NCBI GenBank assembly: GCA_030527325.1
Contig: JAUNBA010000003.1
Span: 1-64,000, forward strand
Direction: 5' to 3'
DNA length: 64,000 nt
Source of the DNA: Slackia sp.
GTDB lineage: Bacteria > Actinomycetota > Coriobacteriia > Coriobacteriales > Eggerthellaceae
A program made the position numbers and the translations under genes. Shown piece after piece: positions 1-8,437 of this stretch. The notes beneath the pieces were generated by a model. That model was not told the DNA's origin and did no database searches. It saw only the letters and a list, made by a program, of their open reading frames with translations. Every line of letters starts with the position of its first letter. The stretch's first letter is position 1.

Positions 1-69
1 TGGCTCAGTTGGTAGAGCACAACCTTGCCAAGGTTGGGGTCGCGGGTTCGAGCCACGTTGTCCGCTCCA
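1..69 (+). tRNA. tRNA-Gly (GCC), 5' end outside window
   Basis: The window opens inside a tRNA. The anticodon stem CAACC/GGTTG (20-24, 32-36) encloses a loop with anticodon GCC at 27-29, which reads glycine codons GGC/GGU. The T arm carries the GTTCGAG loop, and the encoded CCA ends at 69. The first few acceptor-stem bases lie upstream of the window. The T stem seems to hold one C-A mismatch. Confidence 0.93.
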
Positions 70-78
70 GCGTATTCG

Positions 79-110
79 GCCGGATGGGTTTCCATCCGGC
101 TTTTTGTTTT
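79..110 (+). terminator. Rho-independent terminator of tRNA-Gly
   Basis: A perfect 9-bp stem (GCCGGATGG 79-87, CCATCCGGC 92-100) with a 4-base loop is followed by TTTTTGTTTT. It lies 10 bases after the tRNA CCA end. Confidence 0.9.
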
Positions 111-167
111 AGCGGGCTTCGGCGCCAAGCGTCGCTCGGGGGCCCGCGCGGCGGCGCGCCTATCTTT

Positions 168-173
168 TATAAT
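168..173 (+). promoter_or_regulatory. -10 element of the dnaX promoter
   Basis: A perfect TATAAT hexamer in an otherwise GC-rich spacer, 45 bases before the dnaX start. No good -35 hexamer is visible at the usual distance. Confidence 0.5.
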
Positions 174-218
174 GACGGAAACGCAAGACGCATATCATGG
201 AAAGCGGAGATCAGCCTT

Positions 219-2951
219 ATGTCCGAATCGCTTTACAGGAAGTATCGCCCGCAGACGTTCGACGACGTGGTGGGGCAGACCCATATCGAACGCACGCTGA
301 AAAACGCGATCGAATCCGACAAGGTGAGTCACGCCTACCTTTTCTGCGGCCCGCGCGGAACGGGCAAGACCACCACGGCGCGCCTGCTTTCCAAGGCGTT
401 GCTATGCGAATGCGGCCCCACGCCGTCTCCCGATGGAACGTGCGAGCAGTGCCGCGCGATCGCCCAGGGAACGCACCCCGATGTCAATGAGCTCGACGCC
501 GCAAGCCGTACGGGCGTCGATAACGTGCGCGAGGAAATCATCAGCCGCGTGCATTACGCGCCGACGCTCGGTCGATACAAGGTGTACATCATCGACGAGG
601 TGCATATGCTCTCGACGGCGGCATTCAACGCCTTGCTGAAAACGCTCGAAGAGCCGCCCGATCACGTGGTGTTCATCTTATGCACCACCGATCCCCAGCG
701 GGTTCCCGACACCATTTTGTCGCGATGCCAGCGTTTCGACTTCCATAGCATCTCGAACGAGGAGATCGTCTCGCGTCTGAGCGCGGTATGCACGTCGGAG
801 GGCGTCGAATTCGACCCCGACGCGCTTTCTTTGATAGCGTTGCGTGCCCAGGGCGGCATGCGCGATGCGCTGACATCGCTCGAACAGCTGATCGCGTTCG
901 GCGAGGGGCGCGTGACGCTCGAAGTGGCGCAAAGCGTGCTGGGGTCGGTCGATGCCGATGATATGGGGGCGGTCGTACGCGCGTTGTGCGATCGCGACGC
1001 CGCAGCGTGTTTCGCTTGGGTCGCCCGCTATGTCGAGACGGGCGCCGATCTGGCGCGATTCGCGCGCGATTTGGCGTCGTATGTACGGGATTTGTACGTG
1101 CTGGCGGCGACGGGCGGCGCGGTTGCCGTCTCGGCTCCCGAATCCGCGCGTCCCGCCATGGCCGAGCAGGCGTCGGCTTTCGGCGTCGACAGGCTTGCGT
1201 ATGCGCTGCGCGTTTTGGGCGATACGATCACCGAATTGCGCACGGCGGCCAATCCCCGTCTTTGCTTCGAGATAGCTCTGACGCGCATGGTTCGTCCGGA
1301 AAGCGAATTGACGCTCGAGTCGCTGGCGGCGCGCGTTGCCGCGCTTGAATCGGCCGTGGCGTCGGGTGTCTCATGCGTTTCCACGCCCGGCGGCGCAGGT
1401 CGTCCCGAAGGCGCATCGGGCGAGATGACGGCTGCGCCCCGCTCTTTCGCGCCCGCTGCCGAGGCGGTTTCGATTGCACAGGATCCTGCCGGGGTTTCGA
1501 GTGCTGCCGCTGCGCCCGCCAGGCCGTCCGCGCCTGTTCGGCCCGAAGCGCCCGCCGCTGCGGACGGCTCGGGACGGAGCGCTTCGTTTACTCCTCCTGC
1601 TGCGGTTTCGCAGGCGGTCGCGGCCATGGATAAGGCCCAGGCGTTTCGCGAGCAGCTCGCCCGCCGCCGCGCGGCATCCCCTCAGGGCGTGCGCGCATCC
1701 GCGCCCGCTCCTGCTTCCGATGCGCGACCTTTGCGCGCGCCGCAGTCTGCGCGCGACGAACCCCGTGCCGCGATGTCCGATGCGCACGAGGCGCCGGAGG
1801 CGTCCGAGGACGTGCGCGCGAAGATAGCCGACGAATCGCTCCTTCAGCGGGGGTGGCAGGCGGCGCTTGCCGATCTTAAGCAGCGCCGTGCCGCATACGG
1901 GGCTTTGATGCTGTCGGCTCGCATCGCGGCGGCGCCCGATGCTGCAGGCGTCGTCATCGAGTTCGCGCGCGAGAACACCTTCGCGTTTGCCGCGGCCCGC
2001 AAGCCCGATATCGCCGCTGCGATCGCCGATGCATTGCACGCCGCGTTCGGGGGAGCCGTTCCGTTCGAGATAACGCAGGCGACGGACGCATCGTCTTCCG
2101 CGTCTGTTCCCGTTTCCGCCGCCGTTGTCGCCTCTGCCGCCGTTGCGCGTTCTGCGCGCGCGGCCGAGCCTGCGGTCAAGCGGGGGGAGGATGACGCCTT
2201 CGCGCGTCGTTCGGTGCGGCCGCCGCAGGCACCGTGCGTCTGCGATGACGACGTCGTGCCGTATTCCGATGCCGACGCGGTTCCGTATTCCGACGCCGAT
2301 GCCGCATCGTATGCCCCGTGGGACGACTCGTTCGCCGAGCCCGTTTCGCAGCCGCCCGCCGTATCGGCGCCGGCCGTGCAGGCGGAAGTCGTCGCGGCGG
2401 ATGCGCCCGCGCCTGACGGGTCGAAGGGTTCCGAGATGCGCCCCGCTTCTCCTGCGTCGGACGAAGCGGACCTCGCCGTTTCATCCGACGGCGCGCCTGC
2501 GCCTTGCGTGCTCACGGTGGACGGCCCCGATCCCGTCGATCCGTACGAGGTGGGCAAGCGTCTCGGATTCGATTCGATGCCCGATCCGCGCAAGAAAACG
2601 AAAGGCCTGCTCAAGCCAGTAGGATGGCCGGGCTTTATCGACGGCGGCGCGCCTACGCCGTCGCCCGCTTCCGCGGGTGCCTCGGCGTCCGACGAGTCGC
2701 CTCGCACGAAGCCCGCGCCCCCCGCTCGCGACGTCGCGGCTTCTGCGTCCCCTGATCTTGAGGCGGAAGCTCTGCGTGCAGCCCCCTCGCAGGATAATCC
2801 GTTCGCAAGCCGTCGCACGCCCGCGTCATCCGATGCGTCGTTCGATCGCCATTCGGCAAAGACGGATCCTCCTGCGCAAGACGCCATGAGCGCGGCCGAT
2901 ATTTTCGCGTCGTTCGGCGTGGCGCCCGATCGCGTGCGCGAAGAGCGGTAG
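219..2951 (+). CDS. dnaX: DNA polymerase III subunit gamma/tau
   Basis: Clamp-loader ATPase of the replicative polymerase, 910 aa. The frame is open further upstream, but the start at 219 follows GCGGAGA and gives the family's usual N-terminus (MSESLYRKYRPQTFDDVVGQ). The AAA+ module shows Walker A GPRGTGKT (residues 44-51), a four-Cys zinc knuckle (C63, C65, C75, C78), Walker B IIDEVHML (about 125-131) and sensor CTTDP. After about residue 400 the protein becomes a long Ala/Pro-rich low-complexity tail, with a short tau-like segment near 540-620 and a small tandem PYSDADA repeat near 683-697. I found no A AAA AAG slippery heptamer, so a frameshifted gamma form like that of E. coli is not suggested. 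It begins the dnaX-ybaB-recR cluster common in bacteria. Confidence 0.96.
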   Translation: MSESLYRKYRPQTFDDVVGQTHIERTLKNAIESDKVSHAYLFCGPRGTGKTTTARLLSKALLCECGPTPSPDGTCEQCRAIAQGTHPDVNELDAASRTGVDNVREEIISRVHYAPTLGRYKVYIIDEVHMLSTAAFNALLKTLEEPPDHVVFILCTTDPQRVPDTILSRCQRFDFHSISNEEIVSRLSAVCTSEGVEFDPDALSLIALRAQGGMRDALTSLEQLIAFGEGRVTLEVAQSVLGSVDADDMGAVVRALCDRDAAACFAWVARYVETGADLARFARDLASYVRDLYVLAATGGAVAVSAPESARPAMAEQASAFGVDRLAYALRVLGDTITELRTAANPRLCFEIALTRMVRPESELTLESLAARVAALESAVASGVSCVSTPGGAGRPEGASGEMTAAPRSFAPAAEAVSIAQDPAGVSSAAAAPARPSAPVRPEAPAAADGSGRSASFTPPAAVSQAVAAMDKAQAFREQLARRRAASPQGVRASAPAPASDARPLRAPQSARDEPRAAMSDAHEAPEASEDVRAKIADESLLQRGWQAALADLKQRRAAYGALMLSARIAAAPDAAGVVIEFARENTFAFAAARKPDIAAAIADALHAAFGGAVPFEITQATDASSSASVPVSAAVVASAAVARSARAAEPAVKRGEDDAFARRSVRPPQAPCVCDDDVVPYSDADAVPYSDADAASYAPWDDSFAEPVSQPPAVSAPAVQAEVVAADAPAPDGSKGSEMRPASPASDEADLAVSSDGAPAPCVLTVDGPDPVDPYEVGKRLGFDSMPDPRKKTKGLLKPVGWPGFIDGGAPTPSPASAGASASDESPRTKPAPPARDVAASASPDLEAEALRAAPSQDNPFASRRTPASSDASFDRHSAKTDPPAQDAMSAADIFASFGVAPDRVREER

Positions 2952-3068
2952 AGGCCTTTCGGTTCCTCCTGTCGCGTTGCGTGCATCGTGTTCCAGCGGC
3001 GGGTGTGCGCCGGCGCGTGCGCGCTCGGCGGTGCTGCTTTCATGATGCGCCGCGGCCGCACATGAGGT

Positions 3069-3074
3069 TATGGT
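3069..3074 (+). promoter_or_regulatory. Candidate -10 element for ybaB-recR
   Basis: TATGGT in the context GGTTATGGTAGGCT. Nearly the same 12-mer precedes uvrB (49185-49190), and a TATGGTAGG also precedes the small gene at 24118, so this looks like a real promoter type here. It lies about 75 bases before the ybaB start. Confidence 0.45.
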
Positions 3075-3149
3075 AGGCTTTTCCGATATGCATACAGTCC
3101 GCCGCGCGGCGTCTTTACGTGTCGCGCGGCGCAAGAAAAGGAGATTCAC

Positions 3150-3458
3150 ATGGATATGAAAGCTATGATGCGCCAGGCGCAGAAGATGCAGGCGGAGCTC
3201 GCCAAGGCTCAGGAGGAGATCAAGACCATGACGGCCGAGGCCACGGCGGGAGGCGGCATGGTGAAGGTCGTCGCCCAGGGCGATATGACCATCCAGTCCA
3301 TCGCCATCGACCCTGCGGCTGTCGATCCCGACGATGTCGATATGCTGCAGGATATCGTGACGGCTGCTGTCAACGAGGCGTTGCGTGCCGTTTCCGCGCA
3401 GGGTTCCCAGCGCATCAGCGCCGCTACCGGCGGTATGAACATTCCCGGTTTGATGTAG
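3150..3458 (+). CDS. YbaB/EbfC family nucleoid-associated protein
   Basis: A 102-aa protein beginning MDMKAMMRQAQKMQAELAKA, the heptad-like N-terminal helix of the YbaB/EbfC family, followed by the conserved GGGMVKV strand. Family members are small dimeric DNA-binding proteins coating the nucleoid. AAAAGGAG lies 6 bases before the ATG. It sits between dnaX and recR, the standard location, and its stop is only 3 bases from the recR start, which points to co-transcription. Confidence 0.94.
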   Translation: MDMKAMMRQAQKMQAELAKAQEEIKTMTAEATAGGGMVKVVAQGDMTIQSIAIDPAAVDPDDVDMLQDIVTAAVNEALRAVSAQGSQRISAATGGMNIPGLM

Positions 3459-3461
3459 CGC

Positions 3462-4058
3462 ATGGATTCGGCGCCCGCTATACAAAGTCTCCTCGACGAG
3501 CTGGAGCGCATGCCGGGCATCGGCCCGAAAAGCGCCCAGCGTATCGCGTATTGGATTCTCAATTCCGACTGGGAAACCGCGATGCGTCTTTCCGATGCGA
3601 TCGTCGGCGTGAAGGATACGGTGCATTTTTGCCCCCGCTGCTTCAACTATGCGCAAGGGGAGCTGTGCGACATATGCGCATCGCGTCGCCGCGATGAGTC
3701 GAAGATATGCGTGGTGGCCGAACCGCGCGACGTGTCGGCTATCGAACGCACGGCGGCGTATGCGGGACTGTATCACGTGCTCGGAGGCGTTATTTCTCCT
3801 TTGGACGGCGTCGGTCCCGACGATCTGCGCGTGGCCGAATTGCTCGCTCGTCTTGCCGACGAGCCGGTTGCCGAGGTCGTTTTGGCCACGAATCCCAATA
3901 TCGAGGGAGAAACGACGGCTGCGTATCTTGCGCGTCTGATTAAACCGCTCGGTATCGAGGTGACGCGCTTGGCCAGCGGGCTTCCCGTCGGCGGCGATCT
4001 CGAATTCGCCGACGAAGTGACGCTCGGTCGTTCGATCGAACAGCGTCGTACGCTGTGA
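3462..4058 (+). CDS. recR: Recombination mediator protein RecR
   Basis: A 198-aa protein of standard length that acts with RecO/RecF to load RecA at gapped DNA. Visible parts: helix-hairpin-helix [17 protein letters not shown] (residues 17-33), a four-Cys zinc finger (C57, C60, C69, C72), and a Toprim domain from CVVAEPRDV to about residue 175. It follows ybaB closely and is the last gene before a strong terminator. Confidence 0.97.
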   Translation: MDSAPAIQSLLDELERMPGIGPKSAQRIAYWILNSDWETAMRLSDAIVGVKDTVHFCPRCFNYAQGELCDICASRRRDESKICVVAEPRDVSAIERTAAYAGLYHVLGGVISPLDGVGPDDLRVAELLARLADEPVAEVVLATNPNIEGETTAAYLARLIKPLGIEVTRLASGLPVGGDLEFADEVTLGRSIEQRRTL

Positions 4059-4079
4059 AACGCAGCGCGCTTCACCTGC

Positions 4080-4121
4080 GAAGGCCGGCTTTCCGGGAAG
4101 GGAGGCCGGCCTTCGTCGTTT
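4080..4121 (+). terminator. Terminator after recR
   Basis: A perfect 10-bp stem GAAGGCCGGC (4080-4089) with GCCGGCCTTC (4105-4114), followed by GTCGTTT. The loop can extend the stem slightly. It closes the dnaX-ybaB-recR unit. Confidence 0.75.
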
Positions 4122-4290
4122 CCGAGCGTCAGGGCGCCGTCGCGATCGCCGTCGTGCATTTCAGCGACGATGGGAGAGTGGTGTTTTTCGTTGCTGCCCG
4201 CGCTATCGCCTGCGGTTTGAGAGGCGGCTTCTCGTACGCGTCCATGCTCCTGGTTTTGGAGAAATGGTATCTTTTTCGTGATGGAAGCGC

Positions 4291-4296
4291 TACAAT
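4291..4296 (+). promoter_or_regulatory. -10 element upstream of a possible small RNA
   Basis: TACAAT, the same hexamer used before the S1 gene (36293) and the cobalamin riboswitch (54409). It lies about 40 bases before a terminator-like hairpin and has no gene behind it. No convincing -35 is seen. The 170 bases between the recR terminator and this site hold nothing I can recognise. Confidence 0.4.
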
Positions 4297-4302
4297 GGCC
4301 GT

Positions 4303-4372
4303 GTTACAGAGGCGACAAGCTTCGGTAAGGATAAGGGCTCTGTCAATAGGAGGGGAACAGGGCCCTTTCTTT
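4303..4372 (+). ncRNA. Candidate small RNA between recR and arcA
   Basis: A TACAAT box (4291-4296) is followed about 70 bases later by a terminator hairpin, with no plausible reading frame between. The recR transcript ends upstream at 4121 and the arc promoter lies downstream, so this would be an independent short transcript. It matches no RNA family I know; it lacks the conserved motifs of SRP RNA, 6S RNA and T-box leaders. It could also be a decayed or attenuated leader. Confidence 0.3.
4334..4372 (+). terminator. Terminator-like hairpin of the candidate small RNA
   Basis: Stem AGGGCTCTGT (4334-4343) pairs with ACAGGGCCCT (4357-4366) with one wobble pair, then TTCTTT. The loop contains AGGAGGGG, which looks like a ribosome binding site but has no start codon behind it. 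Confidence 0.55.
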
Positions 4373-5016
4373 ATGCCGGAGCTTTTTTTTCATGCCTGCT
4401 TTTCTTCGCTTCGAGTTCTTTCGCGGCCGTTTCTCGCACGTTTCCGTATTATTTTCGAGAGCGTAGGGCGCTTTCGGGCGTTTTATGCGTGCGCTTCGTT
4501 GCGGTGATACCGTTCGCTGTTTACTGCGCACCGCTTACAATATGTTATTGAAATAATAGCAATTATTCGATTCGAGACGGTGAAATCAGGGTATTTTTCA
4601 GTGCATATTTATGAATAGGTATTCTGAAATATGAAGATAATTAGTTTATAAATGCATAAATTCTTATTTTTACGGCAAATAGGGTAATATCGAGGAAAAG
4701 TAACGCGATTAGATATGCATATATTCATATAGAGGGCTTCTCTATGCATGAAGCGATCGATATCGCGGCGATTTTCTTGCGAAATGGGGGCGTATTTCGG
4801 CTGATATAAAAAAGCTGATTCAAATTTCCGCGATTTAATGCAGTATCTCCAACGAAACAGAGTTGCTTTTGGATAAATGGAAACGAAGATGCAATAAATT
4901 GAGTTTATCCAGGTAATAGGCTTAAAAAAACATCTTGCATTTTTCTTTCAAGGCGGGGATGATGGGCGTGTCGGATTTGGGAAGACCGACACGAGAGAGG
5001 AAAAAAGGAGGCTCAC
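4373..5016 (+). other. Long AT-rich leader of the arginine deiminase operon
   Basis: This 640-base stretch has no convincing gene. From about 4540 to 4935 it is far richer in A and T than anything else in the window. It contains the ARG-box-like elements annotated separately and a 21-codon mini-ORF (4744-4809) behind a weak GAGGG. The 5' part (4373-4535) holds nothing recognisable. AGGAAAAAAGGAGG (about 4998-5011) is the arcA ribosome binding site. Low GC and length suggest a promoter with several regulator sites. Confidence 0.6.
4600..4730 (+). promoter_or_regulatory. Candidate ArgR (ARG-box) cluster upstream of arcA
   Basis: The ArgR/AhrC consensus is TGAAT, four A/T-rich bases, then ATTCA. 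The best match is TATGAATAGGTATTCTGA at 4610-4627, differing only in the last core base. A second overlapping element, AGTGCATATTTATGAATA (4600-4617), fits more loosely. ATATGCATATATTCATAT at 4713-4730 is 16/18 palindromic but has a spacer 2 bases shorter than the ArgR consensus. Arginine induction of arc operons through ArgR-type activators is known in other bacteria; here it is inference. Confidence 0.45.
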
Positions 5017-6264
5017 ATGAAGGGTATTCATGTAACGAGCGAAATCGGTAAGCTGAAGAAGGTTTGCCTGCACCGTCCTGGCGACGAGCTGCTGAACCTT
5101 CCTCCCGACGAGCTCGAGCGTCTGCTGTTCGACGACGTGCCGTTCCTGGAAGTTGCCCAGGCAGAGCACGATCGCTTCGCTGAAATCCTGCGCGAGCAGG
5201 GCGTCGAGGTTCTTTACCTCGAGCAGCTCGTCGCGGAGGCTTTCAAGGCCAACCCGGGTGCTCGCGAGGAATTCCTCGATGAGTACATCCAGGAGGCCGG
5301 TATCAAGGGCCAGGCTATGCCCGGCATCGTTCGCGATTACCTCAACTCCATCGAGGACGACCTGGAGTTCGTGAAGAAGACCATGGCCGGTGTCGCCAAG
5401 AGCGAAATCGACGTTCCCCATGCATCTTCCGCGACTCTGGACGATCTCGTGAGCGCACATAGCGACAAGGAGAGCGACCTCATCATCGACCCGATGCCCA
5501 ACCTGTACTTCACGCGCGATCCCTTCGCGACGGTCGGCACCGGTGTCAGCTTGAATCGTATGTACTCCGTCACGCGTAATCGCGAGACCCTGTACGGCAA
5601 GTACGTCTTCAAGTATCACCCTGATTACGCTGAGACCCCGTTGTGGTTCCGTCGCGATGCGGCGTCTCACATCGAGGGCGGCGACATCCTGAACCTGAGC
5701 AACAAGGCTTTGGCTGTCGGCATCTCCCAGCGTACCCAGGCTGCTGCCATCGATATCCTCGCCCAGAACATTTTCTGGAAGACCGAGGGCTGCGAGATCG
5801 AGAAGATCTTCGCGTTCGATATCCCGAACTGCCGTGCATTCATGCATCTTGACACGGTGTTCACCCAGATCGATGTCGATAAGTTCACCATTCACCCGGC
5901 CATCATGGGCACCCTGCGCGTCTTCGAGATGACCAAGGGCGCTACCGAGGGCGAAGTCGACATCAAGGAGCACACCGACTCCCTCGAGAAGATTCTCGAG
6001 TACGCAACCGGCGTCGACGGCATCAAGCTCATTCCCTGCGGCGGCGGCGATCCCATCGCTGCAGCTCGCGAGCAGTGGAATGACGGCTCCAACACGCTGT
6101 GCGTCGAGCCTGGCACCATCGTGGTGTACCAGCGCAACAACGTCACCAATGACGTTCTTTACAAAGAAGGCCTCAATCTCCTGGTCATGCCTTCTGCCGA
6201 GCTGTCCCGTGGTCGTGGCGGCCCGCGTTGCATGAGCATGCCCTTCCAGCGCGAGGATCTCTAA
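5017..6264 (+). CDS. arcA: Arginine deiminase
   Basis: Hydrolyses L-arginine to citrulline and ammonia, first step of the arginine dihydrolase pathway. At 415 aa it is a normal length. Visible signatures: FTRDPF (165-170), HIEGGD (218-223), MHLDTVFT (276-283) with the catalytic His, and the nucleophile C405 in GGPRCMSMPF near the C-terminus. AAAAAAGGAGG precedes the ATG. Like the rest of the arc operon, it prefers codons such as GGC, CGT and GAG and has a less extreme third-position GC than its neighbours, which suggests high expression. Confidence 0.98.
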   Translation: MKGIHVTSEIGKLKKVCLHRPGDELLNLPPDELERLLFDDVPFLEVAQAEHDRFAEILREQGVEVLYLEQLVAEAFKANPGAREEFLDEYIQEAGIKGQAMPGIVRDYLNSIEDDLEFVKKTMAGVAKSEIDVPHASSATLDDLVSAHSDKESDLIIDPMPNLYFTRDPFATVGTGVSLNRMYSVTRNRETLYGKYVFKYHPDYAETPLWFRRDAASHIEGGDILNLSNKALAVGISQRTQAAAIDILAQNIFWKTEGCEIEKIFAFDIPNCRAFMHLDTVFTQIDVDKFTIHPAIMGTLRVFEMTKGATEGEVDIKEHTDSLEKILEYATGVDGIKLIPCGGGDPIAAAREQWNDGSNTLCVEPGTIVVYQRNNVTNDVLYKEGLNLLVMPSAELSRGRGGPRCMSMPFQREDL

Positions 6265-6274
6265 GCTTTTTCTC

Positions 6275-6310
6275 GCGGCCCCGCCCGTTTCAAGCGGGGC
6301 CGCCCGTTTC
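6275..6310 (+). terminator. Hairpin between arcA and arcB
   Basis: A perfect 10-bp stem GCGGCCCCGC (6275-6284) / GCGGGGCCGC (6294-6303) is followed by CCGTTTCTATTCTT. It may end part of the arcA transcripts so that arcA is made in excess of arcBC, or protect the arcA 3' end. Confidence 0.65.
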
Positions 6311-6375
6311 TATTCTTCATTGCCATTATGGGAATCGATGTATGGGTTCGATTCCTAGGAAGAAAGGATAACAAC

Positions 6376-7371
6376 ATGGGTGTCAATCTCAGCGGTCGCA
6401 ACTTCCTGAGGCTCCTCGACTTCTCCACCGAGGAGATCGAGTACCTGCTCAAGCTCTCCAAGAACTTCAAGGATATGAAGCGCGCAGGTGTGCCCCACCG
6501 TTACCTCGAGGGCAAGAACATCGTTCTGCTCTTCCAGAAGACTTCCACCCGTACCCGTTGCGCATTCGAGGTCGGCGCCATGGATCTCGGCATGGGCGTG
6601 ACCTACCTCGATCCGGGCAGCTCCCAGATGGGCAAGAAGGAGTCCATCGAGGACACCGCTCGCGTTCTCGGCCGCTTCTATGATGGCATCGAGTTCCGCG
6701 GCTTCGCTCAGACCGACGTCGAGGACCTCGGCGCGAATGCGGGCGTTCCTGTGTGGAACGGCCTGACCACCGAGTGGCATCCCACCCAGATGCTCGCTGA
6801 CATCCTGACCGTTCAGGAGAACTTCAACTACGACATCAAGGGCCGCACCCTGGTCTTCATGGGCGACTGCAAGAACAACGTTGCTCGCTCCCTGATGGTC
6901 GTGTGCGCCAAGCTCGGCATGAACTTCGTGGCTTGCGGTCCTAAGGACGACATGCCCGCCGACGACGTGCTGGACGCTTGCAAGCCCATCGCTGCCGAGA
7001 ACGGCTGCACCATCACGCTGACCGAGGACGTCAAGGAGGCCTGCACCGGCGCCGACGTCATCTACACCGACGTTTGGGTTTCCATGGGCGAGCCCGACGA
7101 GGTCTGGGCTGAGCGCATCGAGCGCCTGAAGGCCTACCGCGTCACCAAGGAAGTCATGGCTATGGCGAAGCCCGAGGCTATCTTCCTGCACTGCCTGCCC
7201 GCCTTCCACGATACCAACACCACCATCGGCGCAGAGAAGGCCGAGCAGTTCGGCATCACCGAGATGGAGGTCGAGGACGAGGTCTTCGAGTCCAAGCAGT
7301 CCAAGGTCTTCGACGAGGCCGAGAACCGCATGCACACCATCAAGGCCGTCATGTACGCAACCTTGAAGTAA
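6376..7371 (+). CDS. arcB: Ornithine carbamoyltransferase (catabolic)
   Basis: Phosphorolysis of citrulline to ornithine and carbamoyl phosphate, second step of arginine fermentation; 331 aa. The frame extends upstream to 6328, but the ATG at 6376 follows GAAAGGA and gives a normal N-terminus. It shows the carbamoyl-phosphate loop STRTR (57-61), [11 protein letters not shown], and HCLPAFHD (about 271-278) with the active-site Cys. Position between arcA and arcC supports the catabolic role. The anabolic name argF is used for the same fold. Confidence 0.97.
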   Translation: MGVNLSGRNFLRLLDFSTEEIEYLLKLSKNFKDMKRAGVPHRYLEGKNIVLLFQKTSTRTRCAFEVGAMDLGMGVTYLDPGSSQMGKKESIEDTARVLGRFYDGIEFRGFAQTDVEDLGANAGVPVWNGLTTEWHPTQMLADILTVQENFNYDIKGRTLVFMGDCKNNVARSLMVVCAKLGMNFVACGPKDDMPADDVLDACKPIAAENGCTITLTEDVKEACTGADVIYTDVWVSMGEPDEVWAERIERLKAYRVTKEVMAMAKPEAIFLHCLPAFHDTNTTIGAEKAEQFGITEMEVEDEVFESKQSKVFDEAENRMHTIKAVMYATLK

Positions 7372-7390
7372 GTAGACGGGGGTATTTGAA

Positions 7391-8329
7391 ATGGCTAACA
7401 AGCGTCTCGTGATTGCCCTGGGCGGCAACGCCCTGGGCAATACCCCCGAAGAGCAGCTCGAGTTGGTTCACAACACGGCTGCCCCCATCGTCGACCTTAT
7501 CGAAGAGGGCTACGACGTCATCGTTACCCACGGCAATGGCCCCCAGGTCGGTATGATCAAGGTTGCCACCGACAACTCTGCAACGAAGGTCGGCGGCACC
7601 CCTTCCATCCCGTTCCCTGAGTGCGGCGCCATGAGCCAGGGTTACATCGGCTACCATCTGCAGCAGGCCATGCAGCGTGAGTTCGCTCGCCGCGGCATGG
7701 ACAAGGCATGCGCTTCCATCGTCACCCAGACGGTTGTCGACGCGGCCGATCCTGCGTTCGAGAATCCCACGAAGCCTGTCGGCGCATTCTTCACCGAAGA
7801 AGAGGCCGCCAAGCTCATGGAGGAGACGGGCAACAAGTACGTCGAGGATGCGGGCCGTGGTTGGCGTTGGGTCGTCGCTTCTCCCGCTCCGAAGCGCATC
7901 GTCGAGCTTCCTCTGATCAGCAATCTGGTCGATGCGGGCATGTGCGTCATCTCCACTGGTGGCGGCGGCATTCCCGTGGTCGAGGAAGACGGCGGCTACA
8001 AGGGCGTTCCTGCCGTTATCGACAAGGACCGTTCCGCCGCGCTGCTCGCCGGCGAGGCAGGTGCCGACATGCTGGTCATCTTGACCGCCGTCGATCGCGT
8101 CTGCATCAACTTCAACAAGCCTGATCAGGAAGAACTTGCTTCCATGACCATCGCTGAGGCTGAGAAGTACATGGAGGAAGGCCAGTTCGCCAAGGGTTCT
8201 ATGCTTCCCAAGGTCGAGGCTTGCCTCACCTTCGTGAAGGCCAACCCGAACGGCAAGGCCCTCATCACTTCTCTCGAGCGCGCCAAAGAAGCGCTCGCTG
8301 GTGAGACCGGCACGGTCATCACTGCATAG
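7391..8329 (+). CDS. arcC: Carbamate kinase
   Basis: Transfers phosphate from carbamoyl phosphate to ADP, the ATP-yielding last step; 312 aa, usual length. Starts MANKRLVIALGGNALG, the family's N-terminal glycine-rich strand, and contains NPTKPVGAFF and ISTGGGGIPVV. It lies 19 bases after arcB, with GGGGGTATTTGAA before the ATG. Confidence 0.97.
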   Translation: MANKRLVIALGGNALGNTPEEQLELVHNTAAPIVDLIEEGYDVIVTHGNGPQVGMIKVATDNSATKVGGTPSIPFPECGAMSQGYIGYHLQQAMQREFARRGMDKACASIVTQTVVDAADPAFENPTKPVGAFFTEEEAAKLMEETGNKYVEDAGRGWRWVVASPAPKRIVELPLISNLVDAGMCVISTGGGGIPVVEEDGGYKGVPAVIDKDRSAALLAGEAGADMLVILTAVDRVCINFNKPDQEELASMTIAEAEKYMEEGQFAKGSMLPKVEACLTFVKANPNGKALITSLERAKEALAGETGTVITA

Positions 8330-8341
8330 TTTTGGGTACAA

Positions 8342-8377
8342 AGTCCCGTCGGGGGTAGGGGTGCCTCCGGCGGGACT
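8342..8377 (+). terminator. Long hairpin after arcC
   Basis: A 14-bp stem (8342-8355 with 8364-8377, two wobble pairs) with an 8-base loop. No T-run follows, so it is more likely an RNA-stabilising or partial stop structure than a simple terminator. A second hairpin follows after two bases. Confidence 0.45.
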
Positions 8378-8379
8378 CT

Positions 8380-8409
8380 ATGCGTTATAGGGGAAGAGCT
8401 ATAACGCAT
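8380..8409 (+). repeat. Perfect 11-bp inverted repeat between arcC and the exchanger gene
   Basis: ATGCGTTATAG (8380-8390) and CTATAACGCAT (8399-8409) around the loop GGGAAGAG. The purine-rich loop and location 28 bases before the next ribosome binding region suggest an RNA hairpin for processing or translation control, though a DNA-binding site is possible. Confidence 0.6.
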
Positions 8410-8437
8410 GGGGAGACCCGTTGAAAGGGGAATAATC

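Noticed and set aside
219-2951. Programmed frameshift in dnaX giving a gamma form
   Set aside because: No A AAA AAG or similar slippery run with a following stem was found at a suitable position.
4055-4507. A 150-codon plus-strand frame after recR
   Set aside because: It runs through the recR terminator and the small-RNA hairpin, lacks a ribosome binding site and has a composition unlike a real protein.
4744-4809. A 21-codon mini-ORF in the arc leader as an annotated gene
   Set aside because: Weak ribosome binding site and no conservation test; kept only as a remark in the leader entry.
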